Shown: in pieces, positions 20,701 through 27,023 of the stretch | How the letters are laid out: every line of letters begins with the position of its first letter | Position numbering within the stretch: position 1 is the stretch's first letter | DNA from: JAWLFY01 sp041685355 | GTDB lineage: Bacteria; Planctomycetota; Planctomycetia; Pirellulales; Pirellulaceae | Direction: 5' to 3' | Length of the DNA stretch: 34,972 nucleotides | NCBI GenBank assembly: GCA_041685355.1 | Contig: JAWLFY010000039.1 | Location: forward strand, 1-34,972 | Position numbers and translations under genes: made by a program | Notes under the pieces: generated by a model | Told to the model about the DNA's origin: nothing | Database searches by the model: none | Seen by the model: the letters and a program-made list of their open reading frames with translations, nothing else

Positions 20701-23700
20701 GGCTTCGTAGCAGGCCAGGACATGAAGTTGCTGTGCGACGCCGTCCCGTTTGGGATGGTCGCAGCCGACGATCGACGTGTCGGTCGGGTCGAGGATTTGG
20801 CGGTGCAGTCCGGTCAACACTTGTCGCGGCCCGACCTCGATGAACACCCGGACGCCTTCGGAGTGAAGCCGTTCGATCAGTTCGCCGTAGCGGACGGGTG
20901 TGACCAGTTGTTGGGCGAGGTTACGTCGGATGTCGGCGGGGTCGGCGACGTAGCGGTTCGTGACGCTGCTGAGTAGAGGGACGCGGGGCGGGTCGATCGG
21001 GACGCCGCGGAGGCCATCGGTGAACGGACCGCGGGCGGCGGCCAGGAGAGGCGTGTGGAACGGCCGGGGGACGGGGATCCGGCGTGATTCGAATCCGGCG
21101 CGGGCGAGGCCCGTTTCGACGGTCGCGATTGCGTCGAGCTTACCGCACGCGACGGTTTGCCTCGGCGAGTTGCGGTGGGTCACGAAAACGTCATCGACCG
21201 GTTCGAGGTGTCGAGCGACGACATCGTGGGAGGCCGCGATGGCGAGCATCGCGACTTCGTTTTGGGGCGCCATTTGGACCGATCGGCAGCGTGCGTCGGT
21301 CGCGCGGGCGGCATCGGCGAACGACCACGCTTTGGCGGCGACGAGCGCGGGGAACTCGCCGTAGCTATGACCGGCGACACGATCGGGGACGACGCCGAGT
21401 GACGTGAGCGAGCGATGCAGCAGCGTGTCGGCGACCAACAGGGAGAGCTGCGTCAAGAACACGTCGCGGCCGAGCGCGTCGCAGCTGCCCCAGGCGAATT
21501 CGGCGAACGACGGATAGCCGAGGCTTCGGAGGTCTTCGTCGACCGTCGCTAGCAGATGGGACGCGAACGGGGATTGGTCGACCCACCGCTTCAGCATGTC
21601 GGGGTATTGGGAGCCTTGCCCGGAGAACAAGAACGCGACGCGGGGTCGGGTCGCGAGCGGTTGGCCGTAGAACACGCCGCGGTCGGCGAGCGGGGCGACC
21701 GAACCGCCGCCGCGAATCACTTGGGCGAAGCGGGTCAGCTTATCCGCCAGTTCGTCGGGGTCGGCGGCGACGACGGCGAGGCGGTGGGCGGCGAGTTCGA
21801 ACGTTTGGGGGCGGGAGGTATCGGGAGAGCGGGACGAGTCGGTGGACCCGGCGGTTTCGAACGCGTCGCCGACGTTCGCCGCGATCGTCTCAGTCGTCCC
21901 GAGTAGTTCTTCGAGCGTGGGGGCTTGGCAGCGGACGATCCGCGTTTCGGAGGCGGGGCGTTTTTCGGTGACGCGAGATTTCGTCGCGGGTTTGGGCGGC
22001 GGCGTGTCCTTTCGGTTCGGGACGCGTGTCGGTCGTTCGATCAGCACGTGGTAGGCGAGGTTCCATTTGCCGAACGAGTCGATCGCGGCGAACAGTCTGC
22101 CGTCGGGGTTGGTGACCGGGATCGGGTGGGCGTCGGGGTCGATGAGAGCGAATCCGGCCTGTTCGGCGACGTAGGGGGCGGGGTTGGTGAGTCCGACGTT
22201 TGGTGTCGCGGAGCGATGTTCGAGTTCGAGCATTCCTTTGAGCAGCGAGACCATCCCCGAGCCGCCGCCGGTGTAGCCGATTTGGCCGGCAGCGGAGCCG
22301 ACGACGAGCGGGGCTTCACGGGGACCGGCGTAGGCCGCGGCGAGCCCTTGGAGTTCGTCGTGATCGGTCGTCGCGAGTCCTGGGGAACCGGCTTCGACGC
22401 AGGTGACGTCTTGCGGCGTCACGCCGGCCCGCTGGAGACATCGCCGCGCCCCGCGTTCGATCGATTCGGGAAGGGAGTTGGCGCGGGCGACGCCGACGCC
22501 GTGAACGATCCCGAGTACCCGGTCGCCGTCGCGGTGGGCATCCGACAACCGTTTGAGCAGCACCACGCCGACGCCTTCTCCGGGGAGGTACCCGTCGCAC
22601 TGGGCGTCGAAGGGTCCGCGGCGATTGTCCCCGGCGAGCGTTCCCGCGAGGGACATGCCTTCGAACGTCGGAAGTCCGAGCGAGCGTTGGCCGGCGGCGC
22701 AGACCATCATGTCGACGTCACCGACGCGGAGCATATCGATGCACGCCGACAGCGTCGCGAAGGCGGAGGGCGCGTGTCCGTCGATCGCGGCGGCGCCCCC
22801 CATCAGGTCGAACGACTTGGTGATCCGCGACGCGAGGGTGCTGGTCGTGAAGCTACCCGTTTCGTCTTCGAGGGCCGGCATCCGTTCGATCAGCAGGTCG
22901 CCATAGCGTTCTCGGATCTCACCGATCGCGGCGTCGTCGACCCCGAGCGGGCGGAGCACTTCGGCGAGGGAGTGGCCGAACTCTGGGAGGCGGAGTCCCA
23001 TTTGCAGTTGGTTCGCGAACTCGCCCCCGAAGACGGTGCCGACGAGCACGCCGGTCCGTTTTCGGTCGAACGGTTTTTCGTGATAGCCCGACATCGTGAA
23101 CGCTTGGTCGACGGCATCGAGCAGCATGAACTGCAACGGGTCGGCGGCGGCGATCTGTTTGGGCGGGACCTTGTGGCGTTTCCAGTCGTAGGCGAAGTCG
23201 GTGACGCATCCGGCCAGTCCGGTGGGGCTCCGCCAGTTCCGTCGGGTTCCCGGTTCGATCGCGACGCGGGGGTCCCAACGATCCGCGGGCAAGTCGACGA
23301 ATTGCGGCTGCCCCGATGCGAACAATTTCCAAACCGAGTCGAACGTTCGCGCCCCGGGGAGGACCGCGCCGGCGCCGACGATCGCGATCGGTTCGTCGCG
23401 TCGGTCGGTCGCCGGTGACGGGTGGGCAGGATCGGGAAGGGGCGTCGCCGCGACCAACCGCCGGGCATGTTCGGGGAGGAATTCGTCGACGACGATGTGG
23501 ACGTTGAGGCCCCCGATTCCGAACGCGTTGACCGCCGCGCGGCGGGGATGCCCGTCGGGTGGGGCGTCCCACCGGGTCGGTCGCGTGGGGACGAAGAACG
23601 GGATCGAATCCCAATCGATTTTGGGGTTCAAGTTTCGCAGGTTGATTTGAGCGGGGATCGTTCGGTTCCGCATCGCGAGGATGGTCTTGACCAGCCCCGC

Positions 23701-24912
23701 CATTCCGGCCGATTCCAACGTGTGGCCGACGTTTGCCTTGACGCTTCCGATCGGGAGCTTCTGACCGGCGGGTAGTTGGTCTCGCATCGCCTCGGCGAGC
23801 GCGGCGATTTCGGTGGCGTCTCCGACCTGGGTCGACGTCGCGTGGGCCTCGACGTACTGCAGGTGTTGCATCTCGACGCCCGACCCGTAGGCCCGACGGA
23901 TCGCTTCGATCTGGCCTTCTTTCCGGGGTGCCCAGAGACTTTTTCCGCGTCCGTCGGAAGAGACGCCGACGCCGCGGAGCACCGCGAAAATTTCGTTGTT
24001 GTCGGCGAGAGCCTTTTCGAGCGTTTTGAGGATGACGACCACGAAGCCTTCGGAGGTGACGAGTCCGTCGGCATCGGCGTCGAACGGGCGGGATCCGGTT
24101 TCGGTGACGGATCGGGCTTGGGAGAAGAGCACGAGGCTGTCGGATTTGCAGTACGACGCGCCGCCGGCGATCGCCATGTCGATCTGGCCGAGCTGGAGCG
24201 CGCGGGCGCCGATCGCGAGTGCCTGGAGCGAGGAGGCGCAGGCGGCGTTGAGGGCGCAGTAGGGCCCGTCGAGCCCGAACGCCTTGCTGATCAGTCCCGC
24301 CGCGAGGCTGGCGCCCAGGTCGGGTCCGCCGTCGGCGTCACGACGCGGGTTTTCGCGGCGGACACGGTCGACGACTTCCGCGACGACCGTGTCGATCTGG
24401 TCGCCGACGGCATCGCGAAAGGCGTCGATCTCGCGGAGGTATTGCGCCGTGGTTTCGACGAGGGTGGCGTAGGTGATATCGCCTGAACGTGGGGTGCCCC
24501 GGGTGTGTCCGACGTACACGCCCGCCCGGCGGTCGGGGAGGTTGAACGGGTCGAGTCCGCCGCTCCGGCACGCGTCCGCCGCGACCGAGCACAACGAGAG
24601 GTGTGCCTCGTCGAGGTCTTTCACCATTTCCCGCGGGACCGGACAGCGGGTCGCGTCGAACGGGATCGGGCGGCATACCCCACCGATCGTGGAGTAGGAC
24701 TTCGCCCGCTTTCCCCGTTCTGGGTCGTAGACCAGATCCCGATCGAAACGCTCTGGCGGCAATTCGCCGAGGTCGCTGCCGCCGCGGGAAATCAGATCCC
24801 AGAAGCCGTCGAGGTCGTCGGCTCCGGGGAAGCGACAACCGAGGCCGACGATCGCGAGCGGTATCGCGCCGGCGTGTGATTCGGAGTGGGGGGCGGTAGG
24901 TTCGTTATCCAT
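14791..24912 (-). CDS. Iterative PUFA/HglE-like megasynthase: KS-CLF-AT-C45-KR-KR-DH
   Basis: This is a 3373-residue type I synthase. KS (about 18-470) is complete: Cys225, His357, His397. The second KS-like domain (about 504-955) has Ala714, Gly842 and Tyr880 at those sites, so it resembles a chain-length factor. AT (about 1090-1375) has GHSYGE with Ser1183. After an Ala/Pro/Ser linker (about 1485-1520), residues 1525-1875 match the C45 penicillin-acyltransferase Ntn hydrolases, with Gly1612-Cys1613 as the expected autocleavage site and Asn1768 in an ANH motif. Two KR units follow: TGGARG at 2180 with Tyr2364, and TGGGRG at 2771 with Tyr2955, each preceded by a PfaA-type structural segment. 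A double-hotdog DH (His3118, Asp3289) ends the protein. I found no ACP motif in it. ACP is presumably supplied by the tri-ACP protein. Confidence 0.93.
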   Translation of the reverse strand: MDNEPTAPHSESHAGAIPLAIVGLGCRFPGADDLDGFWDLISRGGSDLGELPPERFDRDLVYDPERGKRAKSYSTIGGVCRPIPFDATRCPVPREMVKDLDEAHLSLCSVAADACRSGGLDPFNLPDRRAGVYVGHTRGTPRSGDITYATLVETTAQYLREIDAFRDAVGDQIDTVVAEVVDRVRRENPRRDADGGPDLGASLAAGLISKAFGLDGPYCALNAACASSLQALAIGARALQLGQIDMAIAGGASYCKSDSLVLFSQARSVTETGSRPFDADADGLVTSEGFVVVILKTLEKALADNNEIFAVLRGVGVSSDGRGKSLWAPRKEGQIEAIRRAYGSGVEMQHLQYVEAHATSTQVGDATEIAALAEAMRDQLPAGQKLPIGSVKANVGHTLESAGMAGLVKTILAMRNRTIPAQINLRNLNPKIDWDSIPFFVPTRPTRWDAPPDGHPRRAAVNAFGIGGLNVHIVVDEFLPEHARRLVAATPLPDPAHPSPATDRRDEPIAIVGAGAVLPGARTFDSVWKLFASGQPQFVDLPADRWDPRVAIEPGTRRNWRSPTGLAGCVTDFAYDWKRHKVPPKQIAAADPLQFMLLDAVDQAFTMSGYHEKPFDRKRTGVLVGTVFGGEFANQLQMGLRLPEFGHSLAEVLRPLGVDDAAIGEIRERYGDLLIERMPALEDETGSFTTSTLASRITKSFDLMGGAAAIDGHAPSAFATLSACIDMLRVGDVDMMVCAAGQRSLGLPTFEGMSLAGTLAGDNRRGPFDAQCDGYLPGEGVGVVLLKRLSDAHRDGDRVLGIVHGVGVARANSLPESIERGARRCLQRAGVTPQDVTCVEAGSPGLATTDHDELQGLAAAYAGPREAPLVVGSAAGQIGYTGGGSGMVSLLKGMLELEHRSATPNVGLTNPAPYVAEQAGFALIDPDAHPIPVTNPDGRLFAAIDSFGKWNLAYHVLIERPTRVPNRKDTPPPKPATKSRVTEKRPASETRIVRCQAPTLEELLGTTETIAANVGDAFETAGSTDSSRSPDTSRPQTFELAAHRLAVVAADPDELADKLTRFAQVIRGGGSVAPLADRGVFYGQPLATRPRVAFLFSGQGSQYPDMLKRWVDQSPFASHLLATVDEDLRSLGYPSFAEFAWGSCDALGRDVFLTQLSLLVADTLLHRSLTSLGVVPDRVAGHSYGEFPALVAAKAWSFADAARATDARCRSVQMAPQNEVAMLAIAASHDVVARHLEPVDDVFVTHRNSPRQTVACGKLDAIATVETGLARAGFESRRIPVPRPFHTPLLAAARGPFTDGLRGVPIDPPRVPLLSSVTNRYVADPADIRRNLAQQLVTPVRYGELIERLHSEGVRVFIEVGPRQVLTGLHRQILDPTDTSIVGCDHPKRDGVAQQLHVLACYEAAGARTSSTAETIPTPPAAAPETRYRIDGRACGAGAPVPKPHHRPVTSRSDHANNSSDQPRGSSHTAVAEPEPLRDARPTRRNAPSPAAAPSPAADPSPAASTSPAADTLPAAESELATVLATGSPYDRGLAHGAARKREIRSVLRSYADTPPSRLVDPVAVARVASQAHEYFDEPALEEIRGIAAGAGVSPEALIAHNVRIYPDLAAGCCHVAVNSDANDGHDLLHAANEDLPLGLLLRGELKRHIQVTAPTHGRRCVTFPIAGQVGGLSGTNDAGIAVTSAMLLDLPRRPDDAPGRLHGLIVRDILERATDLDSAIAIAREHAGVGGWAICVSHTPGDSIVLIEYDGANFEILRGRRSIVAANHTLRHPPRAETPSHSHNRLDRLANQIQADGDAPVDENRVRQALRDRFDNRRGREVTHPTMNTVRRVDNQLSVLFRPATGSAWVNVAGAHPGSPDHYLELDLRRLFESPSPTDPVPPNGNDDQPVAPPLDRTNLSPDAVITPDEFARLSQSVDGGPPLVRHRSDICQRFVMRVTETPIPNPAGQATRDGGAIVLGDNPLGHALVERLRSDRLHATLVPSADDPAEAVRAIDDVWQTVSPQTLILTTPFDSDAANLDVGSYVARRHRGVLTPYAVVQHWYRRWRETKEDIPTSLVACTAMGGDFGFSGSSEHVEGGALGGLLKAVRIEVGRVGGKPIRIRSVDLAKTIDPRRAAEIVRSEMTAGDEEIEVGYPLPTRRLVVRPVVEPAPKNPVSENTAGKYNPTPRRGDVWVVTGGARGVTAVVARELGRRYGLNLQLIGSTRPTDVDPAWRNLDDAATRELRARVMKEAVSRGEVPLQAWSTVEKGIEIDRNLQAFRDDGVQAEYHVCDVSDRAALSDLLDQIRTTAGPIAGVLHGAGFERSCRFDRKQPKLVERTLAAKVDAAVYLADLLRDDPLTTFLAFGSISGRFGGNGQTDYCLANELLAKWVDRFRRDRPDCGAALFHWHSWDEVGMAVRPESKHIKQLLQFRYMPTREGVEHVVRELTAGLPEGEVLITDWSYYKRYFPDVEPPRSATTRDPAPATATEAQPSGSAPTIQSSATAKAAATADRSTPDEWPTPANVAHRHVLRLDPAPLPNDAPGSAASPTPVRLQGPAIVFGTGRIAELLADAVERLGQTAHVVSPDAPIDGSLATLDRLTASGVPPHLFLTAPRDDAAMNVDAATTTRRIDATYRFTQRWAQRLEAARPLSPTSLIAVTSLGGDFGFRSPVTSPEGGAVAGMLKSIYVEARRQSRDTFVVKVIDAPAQEPNEHLGDAILAELAGPMADVEVAVRDGRRFVVRADYQPVATVPPQTGEPTGTGDEHLARNGRDEAPPIRPGSTWVLTGGGRGITARVAVGLGRRFDLRLHLIGRHAAQPVPADRLQLDEPARREWKREVTRKAIAEGSSPTRSWQNLMKDVEIAHTLAQLRRHGIEASYHACDLADGDSLRRVLDEIRQQSGPIEGIVHGAGVRAHARFEKVSDAEIAETLGAKVEGTLRLIEETRHDPLRWFVGFGSVGGRFGTNGGTLYALGNETVAKLCDRLADQRPEVRTACLHWHGWDEVGMMMSGASFGARGVLKMNLMPPDEGVRHLLDELRAGLPEREVVYTDGELHRLFYPTEAVRGTPLASATPSDAVPAVHQQTGITTSDSDDSTVRPPLPPLVDSLAIDNDRNRIVTERRLDPRVDPFLVQHRFRDRPLLPIVIAVEMMAEAASCFEATPKPIVLENVEIVNGWRFFDDTAKVARVVAERTEQMIRLQLVGDFRNRAGKLVQADRVYARAQLPLRSQPEPPFSSYPEKIPSLHDVQYPAEREELLYHGPIFRRLKSVKCESFGGWAEILAPDLAELSGKGDSQGWTHSPPVLDACLFACGIYPWLYADRVLAIPHSIERLTFARLPKAGERCLLQFNHLGQDGSRCRFEFVLFGDDRRPLLWARGFDASIITSMSPS
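20366..20453. repeat. 15-bp tandem repeat encoding an Ala/Pro linker
   Basis: A unit close to CGGCGGGTGATGGGG recurs at a 15-bp period, clearest at 20401-20453. It encodes SPAAA/SPAAD-type pentapeptides in the megasynthase (about residues 1487-1516). The repeat separates the AT from the C45 domain and probably forms a flexible tether. Its copy number may vary between strains. Confidence 0.7.
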
Positions 24913-24981
24913 GGGGATCGGGTCCTCGGCGGGTGGGCCGTTGGGAGGAAGCCGTGGAATGAATTGTGAGGTTTTCGCCGG

Positions 24982-26619
24982 TCAACCGTGTGAGGCGGCG
25001 GGTGTCGGGCTCGCCGCGTCGAGGAGCGCGTCGACCGCGCGTTCGGCCGCGCGTTCGGCCGCGGTGGAATCGGTGGCCGCGCCGGAATCGGTCGCGATGT
25101 CGTTCGGATCGCCGTTGACGGGGTGCGACGCGTGGTGGGGCGTGGGGGCGTCGTTTTCCCAGAGGACCCGTCCCGAGGCGACGGCGGTCTCGCGATCCAT
25201 CTTACGAGCCAGCAGGTCGCCGAGTGTCGTCGTATTCATCCGGATTACCGGTCCCTTGCCGTGTCGGAGCCCTTCGGAGACGCCGACCGGGACGCCGTCA
25301 CGGAACGTCAAGCACCAGTCCCCACCACCGGGACCGGAGAACGAGAAGCCGACGAAGCGGGTTGGGGATCGCGGCTTCGCGTTCTCGGGGAAGGGGGCTT
25401 TGTCCGGCGAGTCCCGGACGAGCGATGCCATCAACGATGCCGTGTCGAGCGGCGGAATTTGGGGGGGCGGTTTTGGCCAACCGAAATTAGAACGGATCGC
25501 GAACTCACACATCCGTTTGAGCATGGCCCGATCGACGACCGGGGCGGGGTGACGGGGGAGCGCCGCGTTGGTGTTTCGGATATCGAAGATGGGATCGTCG
25601 CGCCAGTACGACCGATAGACCTCCATCTGGTCCTTCAGCGATTCGGAGAAAGCCATCGGGCTTGCGGCCCGCTGGGGCTCCGGTTTGCGGCGGAGCGGCG
25701 ATTCGTCATTTCTCTGCTCCTGGCTCTCGCGAATCAACGCCTCCAGCAGTGTTTCCTGGATCACTTCGGCGAGCAGCCCGACCTCGGTCCGTTGCGGCGG
25801 CGCCAGGTGATAGGTTTGGTTGTGGAGCGAAGGGTTGGCGACGATCTCGGTCATCGCCGCGGAAACCCAATCGACCGGGACGAAGTTTTTCTTCTCGGAC
25901 CCGTCGAGCGAAAAGGTATCGAGCAGCGACGAGAGGTCGACCTGTTCGCCGGTCGCGATCGCCTGGACCAAACCGCACGCCGCTTTGAGCGGCACGTACA
26001 AGCCGTGGAAGGTGCTCGTGTACCCGGAGGCCGCATCGCCGACGATGATCGCGGGACGGAATACCGTCACGCTTCGCAAGTGGGGCGCGTTGCGGACCAG
26101 TCGCTCGGCTTCCAGCTTGCTTCGTTCGTAATCGTTCCCCGGGGTTTGTCCGACGTCGACGTCGGATTCGAGCACGCGGTCGTCGCGAAGCCCGCACACG
26201 TAGGCGGTGGAGACATGATGGAACTGGGCGATGCCGGTTCGCGCGCACAGCCCCAACACGTTTCGGACTCCGGCGACGTTGCTGCGGTAGGGCTCACCGT
26301 CGGGGTGGTCCGCGACGAACGTCAAGCTGGCCGCGTTGTGCAGCATCGCGTGGCAGTTTTCGGCGACCCAGTCGAGTTGCGGTTCCGACAACCCGAGTGC
26401 GGGAAGCGAAAGGTCCCCTTCGAACACGACGGGTCGGGGATAGGCTCGTCCCGAGATCCGTTCCCAGCGGACGAGTTGATCTTCGATCCGCTGCCGCGCC
26501 GGCCCCGCCGTCCGCGACGACCGCGCGACGACGGCCATCGGGATCCCTCGCTCGCTGGCGTCGCGGAGGAGGTAGCTCCCGAGCAGGCCGGTGGCTCCGG
26601 TCAGTAAGAGATAACTCAT
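24982..26619 (-). CDS. Thioester-reductase-like SDR fused to an SCP2-like domain
   Basis: This 545-residue protein begins with an extended SDR of the thioester reductase/fatty acyl reductase type: TGATGLLGSYLL at 7-18, STAY at 137-140 and the catalytic YERSK (Tyr164, Lys168). A less conserved region follows (about 290-415). Residues 422-490 resemble an SCP2 sterol-carrier fold, with WCLTFRDGVPV, VIRMNTTTLGDLLARKM and ASGRVLWEND. The C-terminal tail is Ala/Asp-rich. It probably reduces a thioester-bound or free acyl chain to an aldehyde or alcohol, with the SCP2-like part holding the long chain. The gene lies 69 bases upstream of the megasynthase on the same strand, so they form one operon. 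The SDR call is firm; the SCP2 call is moderately sure. Confidence 0.87.
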   Translation of the reverse strand: MSYLLLTGATGLLGSYLLRDASERGIPMAVVARSSRTAGPARQRIEDQLVRWERISGRAYPRPVVFEGDLSLPALGLSEPQLDWVAENCHAMLHNAASLTFVADHPDGEPYRSNVAGVRNVLGLCARTGIAQFHHVSTAYVCGLRDDRVLESDVDVGQTPGNDYERSKLEAERLVRNAPHLRSVTVFRPAIIVGDAASGYTSTFHGLYVPLKAACGLVQAIATGEQVDLSSLLDTFSLDGSEKKNFVPVDWVSAAMTEIVANPSLHNQTYHLAPPQRTEVGLLAEVIQETLLEALIRESQEQRNDESPLRRKPEPQRAASPMAFSESLKDQMEVYRSYWRDDPIFDIRNTNAALPRHPAPVVDRAMLKRMCEFAIRSNFGWPKPPPQIPPLDTASLMASLVRDSPDKAPFPENAKPRSPTRFVGFSFSGPGGGDWCLTFRDGVPVGVSEGLRHGKGPVIRMNTTTLGDLLARKMDRETAVASGRVLWENDAPTPHHASHPVNGDPNDIATDSGAATDSTAAERAAERAVDALLDAASPTPAASHG

Positions 26620-27023
26620 GGGATCGCGGCCGCACCTCGGAAGCGATTTGCCTGAACCATCCCTGAAGATTCTGCTGGTGGACGCTCAATCCGTTACCGA
26701 AACCCCTCTTTGTAGTGGTCGTATCGTAACTGCCAGAACGGGTGCAACAATAGGAGCTTTGGTCAATTTGGAGAGAGATCTATCGGCGGGGCCGTCAGGG
26801 CCCCGGTGTAACCGGGAAAATGGTCGACGTCTGATTGAGCGCACTGTCTCCCGCATCTACCCTAAGTTTCCGGCGATTCGTCTACGAGCGTCAGCGAATT
26901 AGTTCGAAGGCCCGGTCGATCGGGCCGTGGGGTTGATCGAGGTATTGGCGATCGAGGTATTCGCGATCGATCAGGGTTGGGTGGTTGGTCTGATTTGGAT
27001 CCTTTTGTCCGAGAGATTGAATC
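26620..27023. promoter_or_regulatory. Divergent promoter region of the two lipid operons
   Basis: This 404-bp gap separates the megasynthase operon (minus) from the tri-ACP operon (plus) and is the only long non-coding interval in the cluster. Its centre (about 26690-26800) is less GC-rich than the flanks. A weak minus-strand promoter can be drawn as TTGTTG (complement of 26745-26750), a 16-base spacer, and TACGAT (complement of 26723-26728); this is a guess. Two adjacent 15-bp repeats lie near the tri-ACP gene. No gene is supported here. Confidence 0.5.
26935..26964. repeat. Two adjacent 15-bp direct repeats before the tri-ACP gene
   Basis: GATCGAGGTATTGGC (26935-26949) is followed immediately by GATCGAGGTATTCGC (26950-26964), 14 of 15 identical. 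A third partial copy, GATCGATCAGGG, begins at 26965. The array ends about 60 bases upstream of the TTG start at 27024, a position suited to a transcription factor site. It could also be a chance slippage product. Confidence 0.45.

Noticed and set aside
21925..23418. 497-codon open frame on the + strand inside the megasynthase
   Set aside because: It is antisense to the KS and CLF coding sequence, lacks any recognisable domain, and has the Gly/Arg/Asp/Val-biased composition expected of a high-GC shadow frame.
14791..24912. Hidden ACP or thioesterase domain in the megasynthase
   Set aside because: The two DS-plus-hydrophobic hits I noticed, SDSLVLFS and IDSFGKWN, belong to KS folds. No GHSxG beyond the AT site was found, so neither an ACP nor a classical thioesterase is supported.
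25123..26607. 494-codon open frame on the + strand
   Set aside because: It is antisense to the thioester reductase-SCP2 gene, which has clear SDR motifs. Its composition is typical of an opposite-strand shadow.
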